From Alopecurus myosuroides (lineage: Eukaryota; Streptophyta; Magnoliopsida; Poales; Poaceae), in NCBI GenBank assembly GCA_028641055.1, contig CM054063.1:42727304-42791303 (forward strand): a stretch of 64,000 nucleotides of DNA. The letters are read 5' to 3'. Positions within the stretch are counted from its first letter, which is position 1; each line of letters begins with the position of its first letter. The position numbers and the translations under genes are program-made. Shown in pieces: positions 10,592 through 22,460 of this stretch. Below the pieces are notes generated by a model. That model saw only the letters and a program-made list of their open reading frames with translations. It was not told the origin of the DNA and did not search any database.

Positions 10592-13002
10592 ACGGCGGTC
10601 GCTGGTGGCGCGGAACAGCAGGCAGCTGGTGGCGGGGAACCACGCACGGAGGGCGGAAGGAGCCTACCTTCCTCCCTCTCCAAGGGATCCCTCTCATGTT
10701 TATATCTTGCGCTATGGCAATGCCTAATTCCTCACAGCATCTCCGGCGAGGGTGTCGGTAGCATGTGGTTGGCCAGGTACTTCGTTTCTGCCAATTTAAC
10801 ATTTTGTTATGCGCACAAGCGTCCGTATCTCATGTTTATATCTTCCTTTAGAGCAGGCGATGCACGCATCGAGTGCTTAGGAGATCTACATGAAGAAATG
10901 GTCTCCCGGATTTGAAAACTGGTAAGTATGACGTTGTTCTTCGGCTGTTATTTGTGTCTGTCTGCGTGTGTTTACCGTTATGCTAGCGGTGGCCGTAAGA
11001 CTGTACTCAAAAAGCATCGTTTGTTGCCCATGCATCACACGTTGTGTCTGCTCCTGCACTGATTATGTTTTTTACTGTATGGCTTGATTCAAATCTGAAG
11101 ACAGCTGGGAATATATTCGTTCCTTATATGATAGATTTTACTTTCTGAATACTGCGTATTTGCATTGAAAGTCCTATGCTCGATCTAAAGAAACTAACGT
11201 GTTCAGCTTTTTTGTTTGTATAATTTCAGAAAAACTAAGTTCACATGTTTGGTTGTTTAAGTAGTTGCCCTGCTGGTAGCTATCAGTTTTTATCTGATTT
11301 TTTTATAGATAAGTTTTTTTAGGTACAAGGCACAAACATCTAGGTTTAATTGAAAGCCTAGGTTCACCGGGACAACAGTGTCACAGTTTTACTTCGAGTA
11401 ACCGGGTCAAGTCCTTGAACAGGGTACGAAAAAACAGAGAGCTATATATTGGCATGTAATAAAGTATCACAGACAACAGAAAAATATAATAACTATGTTC
11501 TTGAACAGGGTACGACAAAACAGAGAGCTATATATTAGCATGTAATAGAAGTATCACGGACACAGAAAAATAGAAAACTGAGTTCTTGAACAGGGTACGA
11601 CAAGAAAACAATGTTCAAATAACAGAAAAATAGACATTTATTTAGTCTATTGGAATGCTTTTATGATTAAGAATTATCGGCCAACTATAAATTTTTGTTT
11701 GTCGTCTACAAGTTGTTCTCTTTTTAAAAGTATGTAGTTTCGTGCACATAAACTTTTTTTTTCTTTTTTAGAGGATGCCATAAGTCGAAGTATAGGTTCC
11801 CTATTTTTTTTATTGTGTTCGTCGTATAGATCGAAGTATAGGTTCCGAAGTATAGGATGCCATGAGTGGAAGTATTTGTTGGGTTTTTGTACTTGATGTT
11901 GACTCTCAAAAAAGTGAAGCTCACCTAGGCATAAACTGGCGGTGCTGCTAGTATGTTCCTATTTTTTTCCCTGTTGCAAGCGAAAAATTTACATGCATGA
12001 TTGTATCTTCTTGATAGCTTTGTATGGACCAGAAAATGGTTAAGCTACTCTGAAAAATGTATGCTCTAATGCTTCTACAGAATTCAAGTAAGTCTTGGTT
12101 CGATACCTATTCGTGAACAAAGAGTCAAGAGCACAACAGGTACATGGTAAAACAAACTTCAGCTACCATCATCCATCAGCTAGCAAATTAGTGATTTAAT
12201 TTAAAAAGGAGAGATTTCTTGGAGTCTTTCTATTTCTTTAGATAGGGTATTTTGTAACTTGTGTCATTTTTTGATTTGGCTAAAATGACTTATTTTGTGT
12301 TCCTTATGCTATTTAAGATGCTGACTATTGAATGTACTGTCATGAGTTATTCCTTTGAAAATTTCTGGCGTATATGCTTTGGTAGAAGTAGCTTTCCATA
12401 TTTCTGGATTGCGATACCTCCAGTTTAGAAGAAGCGTCTGGTGACCAATTTTCTGTTAAACGCTATCATCAACTACTAAAACAGGAACTAACCAAAATAT
12501 TGTCTCTTTTTATTTGTAAAAGGAAGTTGTATATTTGACTATTTAGAAAAGCTAGGTAAGTGAAAATTGGTTCAGTCTTCTTTCATTTGCTATCGCTCGG
12601 TTTCAATCGTTCAATGATGAAATGGTAGCTGGTAGGAGATTAAGGAATAGAATTGAACTCCCGAATTTGGAGAGTAACATAAGTGAGTGATCTGCTCAAA
12701 TAGCAGATGATATTATAGCATACACAAGTTCCTTCGGGTTGCATTTATCTGCAAGATTGTAGTCCATTTTGAAGGGGAAGTGAGAGTTATGTATATTTTT
12801 GGATAATAATGAAATGGGTATTTTTCATGTCTATTCTAAGTTTCTAACTAGAATGAGGTAGAACATGACGGGTGTCTGTTTTTAGTGATTGTCAGATCTT
12901 ATCTTTGTTTTTTATTGGTTTGTACTATTTCCTTGCTGATGACTCTTATTTTCATGTTACTTTTTTCATGTTATCGCTTCTCCCCGGTTCGTTTGGCTTG
13001 AG
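10592..13002. other. Intron-like AT-rich DNA
   Basis: After a GC-rich start (10592-10780) the DNA is AT-rich with possible splice-like words such as ACTGGTAAGTATG at about 10918, but no coding exon is recognisable apart from the tandem array described separately. Taken with the exon-like segment at 13003, it could be the body of a decayed host gene; this is inference. Confidence 0.3.
11412..11635 (+). repeat. Tandem repeat, about 86 bp unit, 2.6 copies
   Basis: Units start at 11412, 11498 and 11583 with T(C/T)CTTGAACAGGGTACGA. The first two continue through CAGAGAGCTATATATT, GCATGTAATA and AAGTATCAC. The third is truncated but keeps AACAGAAAAATAG. Confidence 0.85.
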
Positions 13003-13172
13003 GTGTTGGGCTTGCTTCTGAAGATCTGGTCATCAGGCACACGTCTGATCAGTTTGTCCCTATTTTGCTGATCAGAGAACTACGCGACATGGATACTGGT
13101 AATACATGCTTCGTCGACACAGTCTTCACCGCTTTCCACGTCGAGGGAAATCTAAATGAGCGGTTCCCGGAG
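13003..13172 (+). pseudogene. Exon-like segment, family not recognised
   Basis: About 170 nt form one open frame (codons from 13005) ending in a consensus splice donor, GAG followed by GTAAGC at 13173. The translation contains DQFVPILLIRELRDMDTG and CFVDTVFTAFHVEG and reads like a folded protein rather than random DNA. A possible acceptor AG lies at 13001-13002. I do not recognise the family. No second exon could be found on either side with confidence, so this is either a remnant of a host gene or a fragment captured by a transposon. Confidence 0.4.
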
Positions 13173-13814
13173 GTAAGCAACTCTTTCTAAGCATTATGAA
13201 TAAATTTTTGAGGGAAGGCAGGTAATCTTTAGTTATCTCATAGTCAACCGAGATTGAAGTTGGATCTTGGAGCCCGTGCAGCAACTTATGAAATCGACCC
13301 GCTTCGATTCACTATTGTTATCAACTTGTGTTTGGGTTGCATGATTTTTTCCACCAGAATCGCTGCTCACTGCTACAATTTGGATTCAGTTTGAGGCTTA
13401 CCACATAGTTGTTGTTGATTTTAGTTGAGTGGTTGTATCCTCACCATAAGGCAACATTTTGAACTTCTCCTTTATTGATGCTCTTCATCATTTGTCTCCA
13501 TGATTGAACATGATGGTGCTCCTTTGCCTATTTATTCTTCTAACGATATTAATTGAAATGTGTGTATATGTGGGACTAGCCAATGATAGGATATTCTTGA
13601 GCATATACATCATTTAGTGATGTGTAATGATACCCAGATATCAACTACTTCTTAAGGTTATTTCCTCATGTTAGTGCCAATTTACTTCCTAGAGATACAT
13701 TATATAGATTATTTTTCTCTTAATATTATCGGTTCCACTTTTTGTGAATACCATGTTAGACTAATGTTTGTCTTTTCACAGCAAATTGCTAGAGTACCTT
13801 ACTGGTTCATGGAC

Positions 13815-14230
13815 ATGCATGACTAGGGTAGTTTGCCCTGGTTCTAACAAAGGACCAAGTAAAAAAAAACCTTACTCTTTTTATTTCAAATGTACCTTTT
13901 AAAGCTGCTAATTTTTAAATCTACGTCTTTTCCATGTAATGATTTTTGTATGAATTCCTATTCAAAGTCTGTGATGTTCTATTTTTTTTTTAGGGTTCAG
14001 TTGATTGGCTCCATATAATTTTGTTTTCAGTATATAGTTCTGCCTATGGCCTACAAAAGTATTTCTTGAAAGTTACTTTTTGCCGAACCAGTTGTTTTAG
14101 CTTTATGCAGACCATGTGGTTAACGGGCATGCATGACTAGGGTAGTTTGCCCTGGTTCTAGCAAAGGACCAAGTAAGGAATTGTCCTTCCTCTTTTTTTT
14201 TTTATCTCAAAGGTATCTCTTAAAGCTGCT
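13815..14230 (+). repeat. Local direct duplication, about 100 bp copies
   Basis: Copies at about 13815-13912 and 14128-14230 share GCATGCATGACTAGGGTAG, TTTGCCCTGGTTCTA, CAAAGGACCAAGTAA and a later TTAAAGCTGCT. Separated by about 215 bp of unrelated sequence. Confidence 0.8.
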
Positions 14231-15610
14231 TGAGTGTTGCAGCCAAGGAAATGTGGGAGTTTTTCATGAATCATACACAAAGATGATAGATTAAACCTCT
14301 CACTGATCTCGACACGTAAATTCGTCCATCATTGTGTTTATCTCGGAACCTTCTGAAAGAGTTGTTCCAGTTTTCACACATCTTTTTTGGTTGTCGTTAT
14401 GCCCTAATATGCAATGCCTTAGATATTTGGTCCTCTCATTTGATGGAAAGTTCTGTATTTTATCATTAATTGGGTGTTTAAATCACAAAAAAAATTCTCT
14501 TAGCGATGTGCATACCATCTATGTGGTGAAGTTAATATAGAAATATGTAATTTTTTGTGAATTGTTCGTTCTCCTTAGACAAAGTGAAAATTATCAATTG
14601 CAGATAGATTTGTTAGTGGTTACTATGGTCTATTGCTTGTCAGTTTTAGATTTACTAATCCATGCCTTTGTCTATGCATATACCTATGGATCATGTAGGT
14701 TTCTTTCGGTTAGTTTCCACTTTTGTGTGCAGTTTGTTTGTATTTCCAAAATTTGAGCTACATTTGGGGAGATGAAAGTGATGTCATATATTTTGCACAT
14801 AAGGTGAGTTTCAAGAAATCGACAAAAGATGATGTGAGACACTATGCCAATATCATTTCAACTATGTTGGTGAAATTTTGACCTAATGTCAGATATTCAG
14901 GGGCATAAGGTCAATATGACGGAGTCGAAAGCACATCTGAAACATGATACCGATATTTTTCTCCATGTTATAGTTTTTGAACTTCTGCAGATTGGGCATG
15001 CATGTAATTTTCAACTTCGCTATAGAGAAAAAAAATCTGAAAATAGCACAATACACTGTAAAGGAGGCAAGTGATACTGACCCAAATCACTATAGCATGC
15101 TATACTATAGAAGGGACAACTGATACAGACCCAGTTTACTATTGTTTAATGATGGCTTAGGATAAACACAAACTGAAGTGTGAGTGATTCAGTAGATTGC
15201 TAAATATAGAGGTTATCTGATTCTAATATTAGGCCCCGGGTATCATAGCTAGAAAATATTAGGCCCCGGGTTATCGTTAGAATCTAGAAAAATAATTACC
15301 TGGTATAAAAGGTGGCACATATAACATGCTAGGATATATTTTAAAGGGTGTATAAAATTGTCAGTCGGGATATTGTCTAGCTATATAAATTGGACAAAAT
15401 GGTTGACGAAAGGTAGTGAAACAATGGTTTTACATTGGACATGAAGAAGATGTAGTGTCCATGTTGAAATTTGCGGCTAGATATCATATTGTGCCATCTT
15501 GTCTTGAGTAACGATTTCACTTATTCAAAAGGCACCGAGATTTATCAACTTTGCTTAATCCCAGGAGACCAAGGTGAGAGAAAATGAGATCCTTCTAAGC
15601 CAGTGAAGAG
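14231..15610. other. AT-rich DNA without recognised genes
   Basis: Small open frames occur (14334-14540, 14562-14756, 14886-15074) but none has a recognisable motif. At 15228-15285 the word ATATTAGGCCCCGGGT(T)ATC is repeated twice about 30 bp apart, a short tandem duplication. Confidence 0.3.
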
Positions 15611-15757
15611 TGTTAGATGGTGTAATACTTGTCCCGTACGGTATAGGGTAGTACCCTACCCGTATTGCACTCTCCTTTGTACTGCCACGACTAGGGCTGT
15701 TCCAGGCATATATCAACACGCATCCCGAGCCCTAACAGGCATCGGTTCCTCCAATAT
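15611..15757 (+). repeat. Probable short Copia LTR (5') plus primer site
   Basis: A segment starting TGTTAGATGG and followed by TGGTAATCAGAGC (about 15757), an altered form of the initiator-Met primer binding site TGGTATCAGAGC, precedes the Copia gag. The start is inferred from TG and from the position of the primer site; the matching 3' LTR is not present, so the boundary is uncertain. Confidence 0.45.
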
Positions 15758-16057
15758 GGTAATCAGAGCTAGTCCTCTTTCCGTCTAACTGCCGCCGCCG
15801 CCGCAACTTTGCCGCCGCCGCTGCATACGATCTCTACACCGACAACGATCACGACCTTGCCGATCACCTAGACTCGGATCATGACCTACGATCCCTTGTC
15901 ATCGTCGCTGTTTTTCAGCCGCCGCCGCAAGCCACAGGACCAGGACAACTTCTCCACATAGAATTACAAGATCTTCCACCGCCGCCGCTTTTCGAGAGCC
16001 TCCGCCGCCGCACACAACAATCCTCAGCTCACGCCTCCCACCCACCCCGACGATCTC

Positions 16058-17484
16058 ATGGCGTCCTCCGCTTCCGGCCCGGGCTCGCTCAGCTCGCCAC
16101 CGGCCACGAAGCTGACGCGCGAGAATTTTCCGTACTGGAAGGCTCAGGTCCTCCCTGCCCTCCGCGGTGCCCGCGTCATGGGTATTCTTGAAGGATCCGA
16201 TCCGGCTCCGGAGGAGTTCATCGAGGTGCTTTAAGATGAGAAGAAGATGGTGCCAAATCCGGCCTTCGACGCCTGGATCACTCGGGACCAGCACGTGCTC
16301 AACTACCTCGTTAACTCGTTGTCTGATGATGTTCTTGCTCAAGTGTTTGGTCTTGATCATGCTTCCGAGGTGTGGAAAGCCCTCAATGATCTCTACTCCA
16401 CACAGTCCAAGGCCCGGGTTTCTACTCTTCGTGGCGCCCTCATCAATACCAAGAAAAACGACATGTCTGCCACCGTCTACGTCTCCAAGATGAAGGCCTT
16501 TGCCTCTGAACTCGCAGCTGCTGGCAAGAAGATTTAGATGATAAACTTCGTGACTACATCCTCAATGGCTTATATGGAAGTTTTAACCCTCTGGTCGCCT
16601 CCATCAACGCTGTGCCTACCACAACACTTAACGACATGTGCTCTAAACTCCTTGCTTACGAGTATCACGAAACCATGCTCGCTCCCTCGGGTCCTCCTTC
16701 TGGCACCTTCACGTCCTCTGTCAATGCTGCTGCCCGGTATCATCCTCCGAGTTTTGGGGCTAGCGGTGGATATGGTACTGGCTAAGGAGGGGGCGGCTAT
16801 GGTGGCTACGATGGAGGCCAAGAAGGAGGTGGATATGGAGGACAAGGAGGAGGTGCTTACGGTGGTGGATACGGGGGGCCTAGTTACGGCCCTCCTTCAC
16901 AGCCACCACGTGCGCACCCGCAACAACATCCACACACTCGCCCGGCAACAGGCCACCTCGCCGCACCGACACCCGACCAGCACGCCAAGACCAGCAGCAG
17001 CGCCAAGACCCTCCACGGCGTCAAAAAGGGGATGTGGTAAGAGAAAGAACAAGCCCGAACGGGTAGCTACTCCTTGGCAGGAAGGCGTTTTTTGCCAAAT
17101 ATGCAAAAAGGAGGGGCACTCGGCCAACGAATGTTGGTGGCGCTATGGTGATGATGACTTTGATGATGAAGATACTCCTCCACCCCCTCATGCAAAAGGT
17201 GCCTACGGGGTTGACACAAACTGGTACATGGATACTGGCGCCACAAATCATCTCACGAGACAATTGAACAAACTCACCACTCATGATGCATATCAAGGAC
17301 GTGATCAAGTCCACAATGCTAGTGGACAAGGTATGCCCATTGCTAACATTGGTCATTCTGTTTTGCACACCCCTACTAGTTCATTGCATCTTCCTAATAT
17401 CCTTCATGTTCCTAGTTCCTCCATGAATCTTATTTCTGCTCATAAACTTGCTCTAGACAATAATGCCTTCATTGAAATTCTCGA
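16058..17484 (+). pseudogene. Ty1/Copia gag-protease fragment, broken
   Basis: The frame from ATG 16058 gives a Copia Gag of the UBN2/retrotran_gag type: LTRENFPYWKAQVLPAL early, then DAWITRDQHVLNYLVNSL and VWKALNDLYS (16264-16405). Later parts are a Gly/Tyr-rich linker (16760-16890), a CCHC zinc knuckle CQICKKEGHSANEC (about 17093-17134) that would bind RNA, and the aspartic protease start MDTGATNHL (about 17228). Lesions are a stop at 16232-16234, a frame change near 16530, a stop near 16783 and another frame change near 17035. The homology stops abruptly near 17484, before integrase and reverse transcriptase. It is the 5' remnant of an element, not mobile by itself. Confidence 0.85.
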
Positions 17485-17833
17485 CAAATCAGGGGAGTCC
17501 TCGGAAGTCAGCAAGCTTCCGGAAGTGATTGTCGAGGTGGCGAACCGCAAGGAGTATTGGTTCCGCTCCGCGGCTCGCGGTGGTGCGCGCATGGCCCTTA
17601 GGATTATGCGTATGCATTATACCACCGCCAAGTCTTGGCGCATGGCATCCGGTATTCCTCAGGGATATACGGACGCTCAGCGGGCCAACATCTTTGATGC
17701 TGTCAAAGGCCACTCCACCAAGATTGCCAACATGGTGAACATCTCCACCTTCTACTCCGAGGAGGAGATTCCGACAACTCCGGAGGAATCCATCAGCGAG
17801 GACGAAGACTCGGATGCCGAAGAAGCTGCTTGA
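17485..17833 (+). other. Unrecognised C-terminal ORF fused to the Copia fragment
   Basis: The Copia protease frame runs without a stop into about 115 codons of different character: SSEVSKLPEVIVEVANRKEY, then ALRIMRMHYTTAKSW, and an acidic end TPEESISEDEDSDAEEAA before the stop at 17831-17833. The composition (more GC, strongly acidic tail) differs from the Copia part. I cannot name the family; it faintly resembles the C-terminus of Gag-like proteins from Triticeae repeats. AT-rich sequence follows to about 17930. The join is probably an insertion or deletion junction near 17484. Confidence 0.4.
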
Positions 17834-17929
17834 ATCTTGGGTAGAAGATATGAAAATAGAAGCATTACTGTTCTTACATTGTAACACTTATTGTATTGCT
17901 ATCTATTCTAAAAAAACGGTTGAGTAAGG

Positions 17930-19574
17930 AAATGTCGTTTCGCCTCTCCGGCGACTCCGGAGGCGACGGCAAGTTTCTGAGAGAGAGAGAGAGATCACCA
18001 GCAACATAGAGAGAGACAACCCCCGATTTGAGAAAGAGAGGACAGATCCAGGCCCTGATCCACTCTAATTGCCCAGCCACCCATCTATAAAGCCTATTAC
18101 TTACAGAATGGAAAGAGAGAGCGAAGAATGTCATCCGTCGAGCTCGAGATCCCCTGTCTTGCCTACAGAGATGCAAGTCCAGATCCGCCCACTTTATGGG
18201 ACGGGATGATACCTGCGATGGCAACCAGGCCCTAGAGAGTGCTGGAGGGGCATGGGAGGAGACCTACTTGGGTCCGGGAAACAAAAGCCAGTGCATGGAG
18301 GATGCGGAGACGAAGCCTGTGTTGCCCCAATTGATGAAGCCGAATGGGTCAATAACTGGTCGTGAGGATGATGCCAATCCCGGCCGGGACGCGCGCGCCA
18401 TGGATGATGACACAACGGTCTTCCCCCTGGAGGCTTCTATTGCCATTGATTTGAGGATTGAATATCAAAATTCGGAGCACGCGATTATGAGCGTGATTGA
18501 CGCGCCCATGACTACAGAGCTTTTACGCCTGATTCAAGACCCAGGAGGAGGCAATATAAATGGAACAAGACAGTCTGTTGATCATCACACACACACCAAC
18601 GCCCTACCCACTCACCTGCAAGCAATCTGCTTGTATTTTGGCTTCCCAATGGCGTCCGTAGAAAGGCAGAGCAAGGCCAACACCTCGAGTGACAAGGCCA
18701 AGGCTCTACTCGCCAGCCAGGAGGGTGGTCGGGAAGCGAGAGGTGAATTGGTCCACATGGCCAAGCATAGGTCTGGGAAGGAGATGGTCAAAGAATTCGA
18801 CACCGAGAAGGAGAAGAAAGCCTTGGTGGTCCACCTGACCAAGGCCCGTGGCACTGCTAGGACTAGGCTCCTGGTTGTTGGCGTGTTCTTATCCGTCATC
18901 GCCATCAGCTCAAAACAACTCATCAACAACATGAAGAAAATATGGAGGATCCGTGGCAGCGTCGACATAAACGAGTTAGCTGACAAGAGGTTTGTGCTCG
19001 AGTTCTCTGAAGAAGGTGACTTCCTGCACGTCACACGTGGAGGTCCATGGAGATTCAAGAACGATCCTATCCTCGTGGAGAAACTAAAGGAAGGTGACAA
19101 TCCTGCTACGGTGAACGTCCCCTCTTTCCCTATTTGGACCCAGTTTAAAGATATCCCCTTTTATATGTTATCTAAAGAGCTAGCGAATTATTTGGGAAGT
19201 AGAATTGGTTCTCTGTTGTTCATAGATAATAATGCCAGGGGTAATATATGTGATAAGATTATCAGAGCTAGAGTCCTACTGCCCATTCTGCAATGTTGGA
19301 TCCCTATATTGGACGAAATCACGGGTGAGGAGGTGTTCGCCAACATCGCCTATGAACGACTCCCCACCTTCTGCCCATTCTGCGGCATCGTCGGCCACAA
19401 TGAGCACAACTGCGAGTTACCGCTGGAGCAGAGGTAGCGGATGTATGGACCAGAGCTATGCACCGCTCCAATTCACCCTGAGGATCCTCGCTGGTGGTTC
19501 CTCCCCGACTACACTGGCCCGGTGCGGCAGCCACAACCTCCGGCGCTCCAAGATCGTCAACAACAAATCCCCTC
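17930..19574 (+). mobile_element. L1-type LINE, 5' portion only
   Basis: Contains a leader with a GA repeat (about 17980-17994) and ORF1 (18196 onward). Truncated on the right at 19574 by CACTA-C; reverse transcriptase is absent from the window. The left boundary is inferred from the change after the Copia-fused ORF. Confidence 0.6.
18196..19574 (+). pseudogene. LINE ORF1 (DUF4283 plus zinc knuckle)
   Basis: The frame from ATG 18196 is open for 413 codons to TAG 19435-19437. Residues about 215-320 match the plant LINE ORF1 nucleic-acid-binding domain DUF4283: LLVVGVFLSVIAISSK, KIWRIRGSVDINEL, FVLEFSEEGDFLHV, GGPWRFKNDPILVEKL. A second CCHC knuckle domain ends it, CPFCGIVGHNEHNC (residues 393-406), preceded by ANIAYERLPTF. 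The protein would bind LINE RNA in the ribonucleoprotein used for target-primed reverse transcription. After the stop the same frame continues with MYGPELCTAPIHPEDPRWW to 19574, so the TAG is probably a point mutation, and the ORF is then cut by the CACTA end at 19575. Confidence 0.85.
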
Positions 19575-21147
19575 CACTACAAGAAATACGTTGATACATG
19601 ACCCTCAATTTTGGTCATCGAAAGATCACATGCTTTCATTTATGACCCCTTTTTGACCAAAACATGAAAGTCACATACCGAGCGTCTTATTCGATCGTCA
19701 ACGTCCCTTTTAATGGAATGGTCATATAGACGTGTATGACCAACCAATTATTTTGGTCATGGGATGTCCTGCCATAGCCACGTCAGATCCTATGTGGCCA
19801 ATCCTACGTGGAAGAGATTCAGCCAAGCCCATACTGCTCCCCTAGATGGGCTTAGCCAAAAATTTGAGCCCATTCAAGTTTTTTTCTGTATTTTCTATTC
19901 GAAAATAATAGGCTTAAATCAACATTTTAGCCATTTTATTTACTGGGCCATGGCCGATTTGGAGTCCATTTAGCACCTGGGTCTCGGCCTTTTTAAAGTA
20001 CATTTTGCTCCTAGGACTTGGCCTTTTTACTCTCTGTTTTTTTTTGTATTCTCAGCCTTTGGAAGATTATAGGGATCCCATATGTCAGGATTCATTTTTT
20101 CACAATTTAGTATTTAAATCAATATACCATCAAAAACAAATCTCTAGAACAGCCACAATTAGTCTACTACAATATCCCAGATGGGACAAAAAAGAACCAG
20201 CGCACCATCCACAAGGATACCCATACAATAACCGATGAAATTACTTACAATAAAACCACTCATTGGTAACCATTACCCATGAAATTCTTCAGGCCTCCAG
20301 CTCTTGAACCCTGTTGATACTAGAATTGCATACACTCGAGATGCCAATGATAGGAGCGAGCTTCTTGCTGATTCCTGCTGCACGCAGTTACATCATGAAT
20401 GTCAGCTTACAAAACTCTACTCCAGACGCAGCAGACATAGAACGCAGCAAGCAGCTAATCCATGCATGATTCGTCGTCCTGAGTGTCGCTCCAAGCATGA
20501 CCAGCGCATAGGAGCATATCAGAGCCGACCTGAAAATATTGCAAAGAAGCATCATACGTTTCTAAGCTACAAATATTTCTAGCCATGCAAGCTAGAGAAA
20601 ATGTTCTGTTTAGTGAAAACTAAAGTGTTCTGATTAGTGAAAAATAAAGCTAAGCATTACTGTTCTGTTTATTGAAAAATAAAGTGTCATCAAAGGTGCA
20701 TTCATGTTCTGTGTGCATGAAGCTAGAAATAAGAAGGCAAAAAGAGCTGGCACGTCGAAGGAAACTCGAAATTCAATCATGGTTATTTTGATCATAGAAG
20801 AACATAATGGTTCTAGCAACCATTTTAGAAACCCTATAACAGTAGATGCTATCCCAGACCTGACTAGAACATCCACATGAGCACACTAACTACTATTCCT
20901 GTGATTTTGGTTAGAACATACAGTACATGAGCATATGCAGAAACCGACCCACCATATTAAACTTGCAGCATTGTAACCAAGCACATGAGCATATCCAAGT
21001 GTTTAATTATTTCTGAAGTCAACAGAGAGAGTTCAGAGGTGTTCTTCATGAATTGCTACTCGCAACACTGTAACAAGGACATGCTTGCTATGGGAACATC
21101 ATCTCCATAATAAAACTGGGAAAGCACCTAAATAATAGATCATATGG
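19575..21147 (+). mobile_element. CACTA transposon, left end (CACTA-C)
   Basis: Starts CACTACAAGAAATACG at 19575, the canonical CACTA terminus, within the LINE. It is followed by subterminal repeats of TGACC/GGTCAT and AAAATTGGTC-like words in both orientations (19600-19770). No transposase is visible in the 1.57 kb before CACTA-A interrupts it at 21148, so the rest, if present, lies beyond the window. Probably a non-autonomous element of a different family from CACTA-A and CACTA-B. Confidence 0.75.
20602..20684 (+). repeat. 24 bp repeat, three copies
   Basis: TGTTCTG(T/A)TTA(G/T)TGAAAA followed by (C/A)TAAAG occurs at 20602-20625, 20626-20649 and, after an 11 bp spacer, 20661-20684. Possibly part of the interior repeat structure of CACTA-C. 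Confidence 0.85.
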
Positions 21148-21455
21148 CACTGGTAGAGAATAGGCCTATAGTCCCGGTTCGCCAGGGCCAGTAGTCCCGG
21201 TTCTTGTGGCTAACCGGGACTGAAAACCTGCGCAGGTTTAGGGTTTTAGGCCCCCTAAACCTGGTTCCTTTTTAATTTGTTTTGTTTTATTTCTTTTATA
21301 TTTTATTTTGTGTTTTATTTTAATTTTGATGAAGTTTCAGTACACATATATATATATATATATTTTACGATACTATATACATGCATATATATATATATAT
21401 GAAATTTCAAACAAGGAGAATTCAATAGGAATATATAATATATATTCAATATCGG

Positions 21456-21536
21456 GTGACCATATATACAAACTCGAACAAGTTTCCATATTACACAATT
21501 AAGATGGATGACCATACACAAATTCGAACAAGTTTC
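21456..21536 (+). repeat. 31 bp direct repeat
   Basis: 21456-21486 and 21507-21536 share TGACCATA, ACA, AA(C/T)TCGAACAAGTTTC. Lies in the 3' flank of the Ulp1-like ORF. Confidence 0.8.
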
Positions 21537-21550
21537 AAAGTACTCAGGGC

Positions 21551-22392
21551 TTATATATGCGTATAATAGTCATCGTCGGTGGACGCATGGTACTCTCCTT
21601 CCCTATCGATGACATGCCTAAGGAAAAATCCTGCTTTGTCCTCTTGAATTGGTCGGAAGCGAGCTTCTGGAGTAAGCGCCCTCCGCAAGTTATTGAGACC
21701 CCTCCGCGTGATCTCGTCCTTCTTCCTCTCAGATATTTCTTTCCGTATGTTCTCACAGACATAGTATCCACATAGACCGGTCCCCGGTGGCTGCTTATCC
21801 ACACCTTTGACCATATTTTTAAATTGTAGCTGTTGTTTGAATCCACCTACATGTCCAAGTGAGAACCGTCTCCAAACTCTACATTGCAAATAAAATTAAA
21901 TGAACAAGGGGGTTATTAGCTTAGGAAATGAACAAAAGAGACCGATCGATATAGAGCGCAAATGATTGAAAAATAATTACCTTTGCATCATTTTTCTCAT
22001 GTCGATCCAAAGATCTGTATTTGAATTCATAGAGTCAATGATCAAAACTATGGAGTTGTGAAGATCAATTTTTAGCAGAAGCCAGTGGTACCTGCGGACA
22101 CGTTAGATGCACAGTCATGCATAACTTATCGATTAGACATACCATGCATGGAGTAAATAAAAGAGAATGGGAACATGAGAGAAACACTCACCCAAAATGG
22201 TAAGGAAATAGAATATAACTTTTGGATTCATGCTTTTTAAGAAAATTGTACAAGTCTTTCTCCACGTCTTTGGGGTGACGTTCTAACATAGTTCCATTAA
22301 TGATTTGTGGGTCAATGAACCCAACATCATGGATGAGTCTTATTTTGCATTCCCAAATCTTCAATCTGCATAATAGCGTACGCATATAGTTA

Positions 22393-22460
<68 letters not shown>

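Noticed and set aside
11900..11955. Second Helitron 3' end (GCTGCTAGT)
   Set aside because: CTAGT is present, but no hairpin precedes it.
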